From NCBI GenBank assembly GCA_024710405.1, contig JANJUV010000019.1:1-64000 (forward strand): DNA of 64,000 nt. Reading direction: 5' to 3'. Made by a program: the position numbers and the translations under genes. Below are positions 35,949-44,600 of this stretch, in pieces; the first letter of the stretch is position 1; each line of letters opens with the position of its first letter. The notes under the pieces were generated by a model, which was not told the DNA's origin, searched no databases, and saw only the letters and a list, made by a program, of their open reading frames with translations. The stretch is from Bacteroidales bacterium. GTDB taxonomy: Bacteria > Bacteroidota > Bacteroidia > Bacteroidales > F082.

Positions 35949-35968
35949 TTTTTTTTTTTTTTTTTTTT
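35949..35968 (+). repeat. Homopolymer tract, 20 T
   Basis: Twenty consecutive T residues. Such tracts are slippage-prone, in the cell and in sequencing; the exact length here should be regarded as uncertain. Confidence 0.85.
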
Positions 35969-36329
35969 GGCCAACTTTTTTATGTTAAAAAGTGTTAAAT
36001 GTGTATTTCGATAACTTGGTCTGTGGTATGACATCAAGAGAATTAGAATGTTTTTAAATTTTGAGTATGTTACCTTTATAATAGTATCGTCGAAATCCGT
36101 CGGTTCTTTCAGTTCAAGGCCAAAATCAATATCTATACTTCTTCAGAGATAATACCCGCGTAGTCGGGCAAATTGCCACCTAATGTGTAACTCCTATAAC
36201 TTATAGTCAACGCAATCCGGATTATAAGTACTAAGATTCCGGAATGTATGCAAAGGAGCTGTGTCATCAGTTGTGTTGAAGTAAGCATAATCATATCATG
36301 TGGGGGTTCTGAGCTGGCTATGCAACGGT

Positions 36330-36360
36330 TTTGTCTGCCTACAATTTTGGCGTATCTTTA
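36330..36360 (+). promoter_or_regulatory. Promoter for the LytTR regulator gene
   Basis: TTTG at 36330-36333, a 19-nt spacer and TATCTTTA at 36353-36360 fit the Bacteroidota consensus. The start of transcription near 36367 leaves a leader of about 18 nt and argues for ATG 36385 as the start codon, not the TTG at 36331. Confidence 0.7.
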
Positions 36361-36384
36361 CACAAGATTTACGTGCACAAGAGG

Positions 36385-37251
36385 ATGTTCAATAACCTGA
36401 AGCAGAAATATCATTTTAACAACAACTTCAAGCATAATCTGAGAACGATTATCCTTGTAAGTATGGGTTTTATGTTGCTGGTGCTGTATTTTCAGCCTTT
36501 CGGGATTAATTTTATGGTTAGCTCCCGCGATGGTTATTTTGTTTTGGCTATGGGAATAGTAAGTGCTTTGGTTTTGGCGTTCAGCACCCTGATTTTGCCC
36601 GGCTTTTTCCCTGATCTGTTTGATTCGGACAAATGGACCTTAAAAAAAGAACTCATCTGGAATGCCGGCATTTTTGCTGCTTTGATTGGAGGATTTGCCT
36701 TTGTTGCCTTTATTTTTGAGGTAGAGGGAATGCAAACCCTTACACTTTTTCGTTCAGGGGCACTTTCGTTGTTGCCGTTAATCTTATTTAATCTGCTCAA
36801 CTACAACCATTCTTTGAAAGCCAGATTCGTTAAGGCACTTGATAACGGACGTCATTGGTTTCACGAAGACATTGCTAAGCCGCAGATACCCGAAAATCAA
36901 TCATTCAGTATGTTGTCCGACAACGGCAAGGATGTTTTTCAGCAGGAACTGAAAAATATTATTCTGATCCAATCGGCCAGTAATTATATCGAAATTTTTT
37001 ATCGTGACGACAAATCAGTCAAACGACGGGTGCTCAGGAAAACCTTGCAGTCAGCTGCTGAGGTAATCAAGGAATACCAAACACTGATAAAATGCCACAG
37101 ATGCTGTTTGGTAAACACAAGTCAGGTTTCCCGACTGATCAGTAAATCCAGCAGTTTTTACCTCGAAGTTGAGGGACTGGGTTTCGGGATACCCCTCTCA
37201 CGCGACAAAGTGGCTTTTTTCAGGAAGTTATTGTCGCCAAAGACCGGTTGA
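36385..37251 (+). CDS. Membrane-anchored LytTR-family transcription regulator
   Basis: The 288-residue protein has four membrane helices in its first half (TIILVSMGFMLLVLYF, VLAMGIVSALVLAFSTLIL, AGIFAALIGGFAFVAFIF, ALSLLPLILFNLLNY) and a C-terminal LytTR DNA-binding domain (IILIQSASNYIEIFYRDD, LIKCHRCCLVNTSQVSRL). This arrangement gives a DNA-binding domain held at the membrane, without a receiver domain or a partner histidine kinase in the window. It could respond to a membrane signal directly. It is monocistronic; the next gene has its own promoter. The start is chosen from promoter position. Confidence 0.85.
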   Translation: MFNNLKQKYHFNNNFKHNLRTIILVSMGFMLLVLYFQPFGINFMVSSRDGYFVLAMGIVSALVLAFSTLILPGFFPDLFDSDKWTLKKELIWNAGIFAALIGGFAFVAFIFEVEGMQTLTLFRSGALSLLPLILFNLLNYNHSLKARFVKALDNGRHWFHEDIAKPQIPENQSFSMLSDNGKDVFQQELKNIILIQSASNYIEIFYRDDKSVKRRVLRKTLQSAAEVIKEYQTLIKCHRCCLVNTSQVSRLISKSSSFYLEVEGLGFGIPLSRDKVAFFRKLLSPKTG

Positions 37252-37425
37252 GTCCGACTCGGGGATACACCAAAACTGACATTTTCAGACCCAAAACTGC
37301 TTGAAAGGGATCATTTACATGCCCGCATCTCGTCCCTGATTGCGTTCATTTCGTCCCATATTCCTGCATTACCTACCATTTCAGGTGATTCGGCACATAT
37401 TTCAGCGGAACCCATTTCTTGATGC

Positions 37426-37433
37426 TATCTTTG
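37426..37433 (+). promoter_or_regulatory. -7 element for the nitronate monooxygenase-like gene
   Basis: TATCTTTG at 37426-37433 is a perfect TAnnTTTG, 49 bp before the start codon. The -33 element is not clear. Confidence 0.5.
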
Positions 37434-37482
37434 TAGTGCAATTTATTACTTTTCAGATAATTACTCAATAATAAGCTGAATT

Positions 37483-38619
37483 TTGAAACTAAAACCCTTA
37501 CATATTGGTCAACATCACATTCCCGTTCCCATCATACAGGGAGGTATGGGAGTTGGCGTCTCCTTGTCGCGTCTGGCATCAGCAGTAGCCAATGAAGGAG
37601 GTGTCGGGGTAATCTCGGCTGCCGGCCTGGGAATGATTGGATATGGTACAAGCAGAAATTATCTGCAGAACAATATAGATGGTTTACGAAATGAAATCAG
37701 AAAAGCCCGCAGCCTGACAAACGGGGTGCTTGGAGTGAACATCATGGTGGCCCTGACAAATTATGCTGATCTGATGCGTACTGCTATTGAGGAGGACATT
37801 GACCTGATTTTTTCCGGAGCAGGACTGCCGTTAGATATGCCAAAATACCTCAAGCCCGGAGGAAAAACAAGGCTTGTACCGATAGTTTCCTCGGCCAGGG
37901 CAGTAAGCCTGATCTGCAACAAATGGTTTAACAATTTTAATTACCTGCCCGATGCTGTTGTCGTGGAAGGCCCAAAGGCAGGCGGGCATCTGGGATTCAA
38001 AACCGAACAGATAGAAGATCAGGATTATGCGCTTGAGAAAATTCTCAAAGAGGTTATTCAGGCCATGCAAATGATCACATCCAAACATCTGAGACCTATT
38101 CCCGTGATTGCCGCAGGTGGAATTTATACAGGAGCAGATATTGCGGCCATGATTGCGCTGGGCGCTTCAGGTGTTCAGATGGGAACACGTTTTGTGACCA
38201 CTTTTGAATGCGATGCTTCTGAAGCATTTAAGCAAAGCTATCTCGATGCCGTTAAAGAGGATGTTGTGATTATTAAAAGCCCTGTTGGTATGCCGGGCCG
38301 TGCAATCAGGTCAGTATTTCTGGATGAAGTAGAGGAAGGAAAGAAGCACCCCAAAACCTGCCCGGTTGACTGCATTCTTACCTGCAATATTAGTACTGCA
38401 CCTTATTGTATTATGGCTGCGCTAACCTCAGCCCTCCGCGGAAACTTCAGAAGAGGCTATGCCTTTGCAGGAAGTAATGTGTGGCGGACAGATAAGATCA
38501 TTTCGGTAAAAGAACTTATGAATACATTGAAACGCGAATTCGAAATGCAGGGTTTGCTTATGGATTTTGAATCAGCTAAAGCACTGCCATTCATAAGTAC
38601 TGTCGAAGAACGGGCATAG
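37483..38619 (+). CDS. Nitronate monooxygenase-like FMN enzyme
   Basis: The 378-residue TIM-barrel protein has PIIQGGMGVGVSLSRLASAV, VVVEGPKAGGHLGF, IPVIAAGGIYTGADIAAMIALGA and GVQMGTRFVTTFECDA, the pattern of 2-nitropropane dioxygenase/nitronate monooxygenase and FabK-type enoyl reductases with FMN. The central His of the NMO family is found in GGHLG. The start codon is TTG at 37483: no in-frame ATG exists before the conserved GGMG segment, and the first residues (KLKPLHIGQH) belong to the family. A longer-than-usual segment with CPVDCILTCN and APYCIM near residues 300-315 adds five cysteines and is worth attention as a possible metal site. It is monocistronic. Confidence 0.85.
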   Translation: MKLKPLHIGQHHIPVPIIQGGMGVGVSLSRLASAVANEGGVGVISAAGLGMIGYGTSRNYLQNNIDGLRNEIRKARSLTNGVLGVNIMVALTNYADLMRTAIEEDIDLIFSGAGLPLDMPKYLKPGGKTRLVPIVSSARAVSLICNKWFNNFNYLPDAVVVEGPKAGGHLGFKTEQIEDQDYALEKILKEVIQAMQMITSKHLRPIPVIAAGGIYTGADIAAMIALGASGVQMGTRFVTTFECDASEAFKQSYLDAVKEDVVIIKSPVGMPGRAIRSVFLDEVEEGKKHPKTCPVDCILTCNISTAPYCIMAALTSALRGNFRRGYAFAGSNVWRTDKIISVKELMNTLKREFEMQGLLMDFESAKALPFISTVEERA

Positions 38620-38852
38620 AGATCTGAGGGGTATCACCTTACTTTTGGAGATTAATCTGCAAAGCAAATCCTGACAACTCCATACTGTTGTGGCGGTCAT
38701 TTTGTCGTCCCTGAATTGTTTTTTCCAAATCATCATTATGTACATCCTGATAATTTCTCAATAAGGATGGTTTGAAATTGACTTGCTAATTTCTGTTTCC
38801 CGTGACTCAAAAAAAACAATTCCTTTTTGCAACAATCCGCACATGCAAACCG

Positions 38853-38886
38853 TTTGTCTGGTTCACGGTCAAACTGTTTATCTTTG
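38853..38886 (+). promoter_or_regulatory. Promoter for the lptF/G-GT-GT-ettA operon
   Basis: TTTG at 38853-38856 and TATCTTTG at 38879-38886 are separated by 22 nt. Transcription would start near 38893, about 22 nt before the TTG start codon. Confidence 0.65.
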
Positions 38887-38914
38887 CCCGTTGAAGCTAA
38901 CCTGAGCCAAACAC

Positions 38915-40426
38915 TTGAAGAAGATTTATCTCTTTGTGCTGAAATCCTATGCTGGACCTTTTGTCCTGACGTTTTTCATTGCCTTGTTTATCCTCCTCAT
39001 GCAGTTTCTGTGGAAGTACATCGACGACCTTGTTGGCAAAGGCCTCGAACTGGATGTGGTGTTGCGCCTGCTCTTCTATGCCGGTGCTACCTTCGTGCCA
39101 ATGGCACTTCCGCTGGCTATTTTGCTTTCTTCACTGATGACATTTGGCAATCTGGGCGAACATTACGAACTCGTCGCCATGAAATCCGCCGGAATCTCGG
39201 TATGGAAAGTCATGCGCCCACTCGTGTGGCTTTCGGTGGGCATCAGCATTTTTGCGTTCTTCTTTTCAAACAATTTGCTTCCTGTGGCCAACCTGAAGTT
39301 TCAGTCCCTGCTGTACGATGTGCGGCAGCAAAAGCTGGCCTTTAACATCAATGAGGGGATATTTTATAACGGTATCGAAAATTATGTAATCAGGGTGGGT
39401 GAGAAAGATAACGATGGCCGCACGATTTACGATGTACATATTTATGACCACACCGACAGACTCGGCAACATTAAAGTGACTACAGCTTCCTCAGGTTATA
39501 TGGAACTGAGCCACGACCACAAGAGCATCATTTTTACTCTTTTCGACGGTTACTCATATACCGAGGTGATGTCAACACGTAACTACAGGGAAAACAGGCC
39601 TTTTGAACGTACAGCCTTTAAACAGCAAAGGCTCAAGTTCGACCTGAGCGAGTTTGACCTGACCCGTACACAAGAGGACCTGTTTAAAAGCCACTACACC
39701 ATGCTCAATATCAAACAGCTGAATTACTATATTGATTCGCTCAATATGCGGCTTGCCGACCGAAGGATGCGCTACGAAGAAAATTTCATACGCAGGTTTA
39801 ACCACCTCAGTACGCTCGACACCACTATCAAAACCAATCAAAGTGTTTTAAAACCAAACGAAAGACGAAATGCGGAAGCCGCATCAGTTTCAGATACAGA
39901 CACAACCAAAACTGCGCCAAAAGGGCCACTGATGCCTGTTCTTGAAAATTTTCCACCAAACGAAAGGGTTGCTGTAGCCGACCTTGCTATCAATTCCGTT
40001 CGGACAACCAAGGATAATATTGTGTTCAACAAGAATGACTTTGCGGTTCAATTGGAGAACATACGAAAGCACGAATGGGTATGGCACAAGAAGTTCACGC
40101 TTTCGTTTGCCTGTCTCATCCTGTTTTTTATAGGTGCACCTATGGGAGCCATCATCCGCAAGGGAGGACTGGGATTGCCTGTGGTGATTTCTGTTTTGTT
40201 TTTTGTGGCCTATCACATAACCAGCATTACCGGCGAGAAAGCCGCCAAGGTAGGCGACCTGAGCATGTTCACTGGTGTATGGCTTTCGTCGATGGTGTTG
40301 TTGCCTGTTGGATTGTTTCTGGCTTTTAAGGCCACTACCGATGCTTCATTGCTTGATGCTGACAGCTGGCGTAAGTATTTCAACCGAATAGCATTGGCTT
40401 TACGATTAAAAAAAGCCGCCACATGA
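38915..40426 (+). CDS. LptF/LptG-family permease
   Basis: The 503-residue protein has an N-terminal membrane domain of three helices (SYAGPFVLTFFIALFILLMQFLW, LLFYAGATFVPMALPLAILLSS, LVWLSVGISIFAFFFSNNLL), a long periplasmic beta-jellyroll-like region and three C-terminal helices, as in LptF/LptG. With an LptB ATPase (not in this window) it would extract lipopolysaccharide or a similar lipid from the inner membrane. The N terminus KKIYLFVLKSYAGPF matches the family start, so TTG at 38915 is taken; the next ATG would delete helix 1. An insertion around residues 310-355 with Thr, Lys and Pro is unusual for LptF. It overlaps the next gene by 4 bp. Confidence 0.88.
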   Translation: MKKIYLFVLKSYAGPFVLTFFIALFILLMQFLWKYIDDLVGKGLELDVVLRLLFYAGATFVPMALPLAILLSSLMTFGNLGEHYELVAMKSAGISVWKVMRPLVWLSVGISIFAFFFSNNLLPVANLKFQSLLYDVRQQKLAFNINEGIFYNGIENYVIRVGEKDNDGRTIYDVHIYDHTDRLGNIKVTTASSGYMELSHDHKSIIFTLFDGYSYTEVMSTRNYRENRPFERTAFKQQRLKFDLSEFDLTRTQEDLFKSHYTMLNIKQLNYYIDSLNMRLADRRMRYEENFIRRFNHLSTLDTTIKTNQSVLKPNERRNAEAASVSDTDTTKTAPKGPLMPVLENFPPNERVAVADLAINSVRTTKDNIVFNKNDFAVQLENIRKHEWVWHKKFTLSFACLILFFIGAPMGAIIRKGGLGLPVVISVLFFVAYHITSITGEKAAKVGDLSMFTGVWLSSMVLLPVGLFLAFKATTDASLLDADSWRKYFNRIALALRLKKAAT

Positions 40427-41640
40427 GGATACTGTTTTTGTGCAACAAGTCGCCCTGGCCTGCACACGAAGGCGGCCCCATGGCCATGAACAGCATCATC
40501 AGCGGACTCGCGGCACAGGGACATTACGTAAAAGTGCTTGCTGTTGTTTCCGATAAATTCATGGTTTCGCCCGAAGATGTTCCGGAAGATTTTAAGCGAC
40601 TGACGAACATTGAGTTTGAATACATCGACCTGAGCATACGTCCCATTGACGCCTTCCTGAACCTTTTTACACGACAATCATATCATGTAAAACGCTTTAT
40701 TTCCAACGGTTTCAACCGAAAACTCGCCGAAATACTGAAAGCTGAAGCTTTTGACGTGGTGCAGCTCGAGACCCTGTTCATGACGCCTTATGTAGGGCTG
40801 ATCAGGCAGTACAGCAAGGCTGTTGTCGTCCTCAGGGCACACAATATCGAGCACCTGATCTGGAAACGCATGGCTGCTGTTGCACCCAACCCGATCAAAA
40901 AGTTTTATCTTGGCCATCTGGCACGCACACTTGAGCGTTACGAACGCGATGCCGCAATACTTTTTGACGGAATAGCCGCCATTACCCCGGCGGATGCTGC
41001 CTTTTTCGCAAAGCTTTCAGCAAAACCGGTTATTGATCTTCCATTCGGCATTGATCCGGACGAATGGGTGCTTGGTTCTGAAGAGCAGGCATGGCCGGGG
41101 CTATACCACATCGGTTCGATGAACTGGATGCCTAACGAAGAAGGGGTGAGGTGGTTCCTCGATGCAGTGTGGCCGCTGCTCAGGTCAGGCCATCCTGATC
41201 TGACCATCAGCCTGGCCGGACGATTTATGCCTGCATGGCTTACCAATACACGTATGCCGGGTGTTGAAGTCCTGGGCGAAGTTCCCGATGCCCGTCAATT
41301 TGCTCGGGAGCAGAGTATAGCTGTTGTGCCTTTATTGTCGGGCAGTGGCATCAGAATCAAGATCATAGAAGCAATGGCACTTGGCAAGGCGGTAGTAACT
41401 ACAACAATTGGTTCTGAAGGCATACGATGCGAACACATGAAGAATATTTTCATTGCCGATACAGCAGCTGATTTTGCTGCTGCAGTTTCGTTCTGTCTTG
41501 AGAACCCTGAGAAAACCAAAGAAACAGGCAGAGCAGCCCGTAAGCTGATAGAAGAACATTACAGCCGCAATATGCTTAACAACAGATTACTAGATTTTTA
41601 CAATCAATTAAAGGAAAACAAGAATCAGAACCAGACATAA
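40423..41640 (+). CDS. GT4-family glycosyltransferase
   Basis: The 405-residue protein has two Rossmann-like halves of the GT-B fold: an N-terminal domain starting RILFLCNKSPWPAHEGGP, and a C-terminal half with GSMNWMPNEEGVRWFLDAVWP, the donor-site segment PLLSGSGIRIKIIEAMALGK and VVTTTIGSEG. It should transfer a sugar from a nucleotide donor in the cytoplasm, probably for a surface glycan. It overlaps the lptF/G gene by 4 bp (ATGA) and is 4 bp from the next glycosyltransferase, so the three are coupled. Confidence 0.88.
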   Translation: MRILFLCNKSPWPAHEGGPMAMNSIISGLAAQGHYVKVLAVVSDKFMVSPEDVPEDFKRLTNIEFEYIDLSIRPIDAFLNLFTRQSYHVKRFISNGFNRKLAEILKAEAFDVVQLETLFMTPYVGLIRQYSKAVVVLRAHNIEHLIWKRMAAVAPNPIKKFYLGHLARTLERYERDAAILFDGIAAITPADAAFFAKLSAKPVIDLPFGIDPDEWVLGSEEQAWPGLYHIGSMNWMPNEEGVRWFLDAVWPLLRSGHPDLTISLAGRFMPAWLTNTRMPGVEVLGEVPDARQFAREQSIAVVPLLSGSGIRIKIIEAMALGKAVVTTTIGSEGIRCEHMKNIFIADTAADFAAAVSFCLENPEKTKETGRAARKLIEEHYSRNMLNNRLLDFYNQLKENKNQNQT

Positions 41641-41644
41641 ACGT

Positions 41645-42838
41645 ATGCGTATTTTTATCCTTTTGTCGCGAATTCCATGGCCTCTGGAAAAAGGTGATAA
41701 GCTGAGGGCTTTTCACCAGATCAGATGCCTTTCTTATGAGCATGAGATTATCCTATGTGCCCTGAATACCGACAGAAATGCTGACAAACAAAAAGCATTC
41801 AAAGCCCTTCAGCCTTACTGCAGGTCAGTCAATTTTATTGATCTTGGCCTTTGGAGTCAGGGAGTTAACTTGTTGAAATCATGGATTGCCGGAAGGCCGC
41901 TGCAATCCGGATATTTTTACGGTTCGCGTGCACACAGGCGCATCAAGAATCTGATCATGGAGTACAAACCTGATGTGCTCTACGGCCAGTTGCTGCGTGT
42001 GGCAGAATACCTCAGACACAGTGACCTTCCCAAGGCACTCGATTATCAGGACGTGTTTTCGGTGGGCATGCTTCGCCGACTTGAGGTGGCTCCCTGGTAT
42101 CAGAAGCCATTTCTGCGCACCGAGTATCGTCGCTTGAGCCGCTACGAAACAGACATGTTCGATGCTTTCGACCTGAAAACGATCATCTCGAAACCCGACC
42201 GCGACCTTATTCCCCATCCCGGAAAGGAAGAGATCATGATCGTACCCAATGGAGTGGATCAGGATTTTTTCAGACCGATGAATGGTGCCAAAGAAACCGA
42301 TGTGGTATTTACCGGAAACATGGCCTATCCGCCCAATGTGAATGCGGCCGAGTACCTTGTCTGTGAAATTATGCCGTTGGTCTGGGCCAAAAGGCCACAA
42401 ACAAAAGTGTTGCTTGCTGGTGCAACTCCAGATTTACGCGTCAGGGCATTAGCGTCAGAAAAAGTTAAAGTCAGCGGCTGGCTCGATGATATCCGGCATG
42501 CATATTCCGGTGCTTCATTGTTTATTGCTCCCATGCGAATCGGAACGGGTTTACAGAATAAACTGCTCGAAGCCATGTCGATGCAACTACCCTGTATCAC
42601 AACGCCAATAGCCAACAAGGCACTGGGCGGAAGCCCCGGCAAACATTTGCTGGTCGGTACCGATGCCACAGAACTGGCCAATCATATTCTGGAACTGCTC
42701 GGGCAACCTGAATTTTCTGAACGGATAGCGAAAGATGGCTACTCGTTTGTGCTTGAGAATTATAACTGGGAACATGCTACCGCAAAGCTGGCGGATCGTC
42801 TTAACAATCTCGCAGAACAACACAATAATAAAGTATAG
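41645..42838 (+). CDS. GT4-family glycosyltransferase
   Basis: The 397-residue GT-B protein begins RIFILLSRIPWPLEKGDKLR and has RIGTGLQNKLLEAMSMQLP and VVFTGNMAYPPNVNAAEYL in its donor half. It resembles the Stp1-type sugar transferases (TIGR03087) known from exopolysaccharide loci, but no other EPS gene is present. It is only distantly similar to the glycosyltransferase before it, so the two are not a recent duplication. The ATG lies 4 bp after the previous stop and the gene ends 5 bp before ettA. Sugar and acceptor are unknown. Confidence 0.87.
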   Translation: MRIFILLSRIPWPLEKGDKLRAFHQIRCLSYEHEIILCALNTDRNADKQKAFKALQPYCRSVNFIDLGLWSQGVNLLKSWIAGRPLQSGYFYGSRAHRRIKNLIMEYKPDVLYGQLLRVAEYLRHSDLPKALDYQDVFSVGMLRRLEVAPWYQKPFLRTEYRRLSRYETDMFDAFDLKTIISKPDRDLIPHPGKEEIMIVPNGVDQDFFRPMNGAKETDVVFTGNMAYPPNVNAAEYLVCEIMPLVWAKRPQTKVLLAGATPDLRVRALASEKVKVSGWLDDIRHAYSGASLFIAPMRIGTGLQNKLLEAMSMQLPCITTPIANKALGGSPGKHLLVGTDATELANHILELLGQPEFSERIAKDGYSFVLENYNWEHATAKLADRLNNLAEQHNNKV

Positions 42839-42843
42839 AAACT

Positions 42844-44523
42844 ATGTCGGACGATAAGAAAATCATTTTTTCAATGGTGGGTGTTGGCAAGGTTATTCCG
42901 CCCAGCCGCCAGATTCTGAAGGATATTTATCTTTCATTTTTTTATGGTGCCAAAATCGGGATTATCGGATTGAATGGTTCGGGTAAATCCACCTTATTAA
43001 AGATCATTGCCGGAAAAGAAAAGTCGTACCTTGGTGAAGTTGTCTTTTCACCGGGTTACAGTGTCGGTATGCTCGATCAGGAACCCTGGCTCGATCCGGA
43101 TAAAACAGTCAAAGAGATTGTCGAAGAAGGTGTACAGGATGTTGTTGACTTGTTGAAAGCTTATGAGGCAGTCAACAACCGTTTTGCCGAGCCGATGTCG
43201 GACGATGAGATGAACAGCCTCATAGAGGAGCAGGGAAAGCTCACGGAACTTATCGAGCAGAAGGATGCCTGGGAACTTGACCGCAAACTCGAACGTGCCA
43301 TGGAAGCCCTCCGTTGTCCGGAAGGAGACAGCCCCGTGAAACACCTTTCGGGAGGAGAGCGCCGTCGGGTTGCCTTGTGCCGCCTGCTGCTCAGCGAACC
43401 GGATATCCTGCTGCTGGATGAACCTACCAACCACCTCGATGCAGAGTCAGTTGAATGGCTCGAACATTATCTGCAGCAATACAAGGGAACAGTGATTGCA
43501 GTTACCCACGACCGCTATTTCCTCGACCATGTGGCCGGCTGGATTCTCGAACTCGACCGCGGCGAAGGCATCCCGTGGAAAGGAAACTACAGCTCCTGGC
43601 TGGAGCAGAAAGCCAAACGCCTTGAAATGGAAGAGAAGACAGAAAGCAGGCGCAGAAAAACACTGGAGCGGGAACTCGAGTGGGTGCGCATGGCTCCTAA
43701 AGCCCGTCATGCCAAATCAAAAGCCCGTTTGCAGTCGTACGAAAAAATGCTCGTTGAAGACACCAAACAAAAAGAAGAGAAACTCGAACTTTACATACCC
43801 AACGGTCCGCGTTTAGGAAACAAAGTGATTGAATTCAACAATGTTTCTAAAGCTTACGGTGACAAGTTACTGTTCGAGAACCTGAATTTCAGTCTGCCAC
43901 CTGCAGGTATTGTCGGTGTTATCGGCCCCAACGGAGCCGGAAAAACAACCTTGTTCAGAATCATCATGGGACTCGAAAAGCCTGATTCAGGAAGTTTTGA
44001 GATGGGCGACACCGTTAAAATCGGTTATGTAGATCAGGCACACGAGGAAATTGACCCGGAAAAAACGGTTTTTGAGATTATCTCTGGCGGCCACGACGAT
44101 ATTAAACTGGGAAACCGCACCATGAATTCCAGGGCTTATGTTTCGCGATTCAATTTCAGCGGCAACGATCAGGGCAAGAAAGCCGGCATCCTGTCCGGTG
44201 GCGAAAGAAACCGCATGCACCTGGCCATGACTCTCAAGCAAGAGGCCAATGTGCTGCTGCTCGACGAACCGTCAAACGACATTGACGTTAACACCCTGAG
44301 GGCACTGGAGGAGGGCGTGGAGAATTTTGCCGGCTGTGCTGTGGTCATCTCGCACGACCGCTGGTTTCTTGATCGAATAGCAACACATATTCTTGCCTTC
44401 GAAGGCAATTCGCAGGTGTATTTCTTCGAAGGAAGCTACTCAGAATACGAGGAGAACAAAAAGAAACGCCTGGGCGACAGCGGCCCCACACGCATCCGCT
44501 ACAAAAAGCTGAAAGTAGATTAA
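42844..44523 (+). CDS. ettA: Energy-dependent translational throttle protein EttA (ABC-F ATPase)
   Basis: The 559-residue soluble ABC-F protein has two nucleotide-binding domains: Walker A GLNGSGKST (residues 42-50) with LSGGERRRVALC and LLLDEPTNHLD, then GPNGAGKTT with LSGGERNRMHLAM and LLLDEPSNDID. Between them is the long helical linker with the arm motif MAPKARHAKSKARLQ characteristic of EttA. It binds the ribosomal E site and gates early elongation according to ATP/ADP. It is the last gene of the lptF/G-GT-GT operon, an uncommon neighbour set, and is followed by a bidirectional terminator. Confidence 0.93.
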   Translation: MSDDKKIIFSMVGVGKVIPPSRQILKDIYLSFFYGAKIGIIGLNGSGKSTLLKIIAGKEKSYLGEVVFSPGYSVGMLDQEPWLDPDKTVKEIVEEGVQDVVDLLKAYEAVNNRFAEPMSDDEMNSLIEEQGKLTELIEQKDAWELDRKLERAMEALRCPEGDSPVKHLSGGERRRVALCRLLLSEPDILLLDEPTNHLDAESVEWLEHYLQQYKGTVIAVTHDRYFLDHVAGWILELDRGEGIPWKGNYSSWLEQKAKRLEMEEKTESRRRKTLERELEWVRMAPKARHAKSKARLQSYEKMLVEDTKQKEEKLELYIPNGPRLGNKVIEFNNVSKAYGDKLLFENLNFSLPPAGIVGVIGPNGAGKTTLFRIIMGLEKPDSGSFEMGDTVKIGYVDQAHEEIDPEKTVFEIISGGHDDIKLGNRTMNSRAYVSRFNFSGNDQGKKAGILSGGERNRMHLAMTLKQEANVLLLDEPSNDIDVNTLRALEEGVENFAGCAVVISHDRWFLDRIATHILAFEGNSQVYFFEGSYSEYEENKKKRLGDSGPTRIRYKKLKVD

Positions 44524-44546
44524 TAAGACGGCTCATTGAGGATAAA

Positions 44547-44576
44547 CAAAAAAAGGCGGCTAAACGGCCGCCTTTT
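44547..44576 (+). terminator. Bidirectional terminator between convergent ettA and antiporter genes
   Basis: AAGGCGGC (44553-44560) pairs with GCCGCCTT (44567-44574). A run of A precedes it and T follows, so the hairpin serves both ettA (rightward) and the antiporter gene ending at 44601 (leftward). Confidence 0.85.
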
Positions 44577-44600
44577 ATGGTTTGGTTACACCTATTTAGT

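Larger units (their letters stand above)
35764..36384. other. AT-rich intergenic stretch with T20 tract
   Basis: No gene is seen. The stretch includes an uninterrupted run of 20 T (35949-35968) and, at its right end, a promoter for the LytTR regulator gene. The segment 36085-36330 has more even base composition but no open frame of interest. Confidence 0.5.

Noticed and set aside
41645-42838. PEP-CTERM/exosortase-type exopolysaccharide locus
   Set aside because: Only one glycosyltransferase resembles that family; no exosortase or other EPS gene is present.
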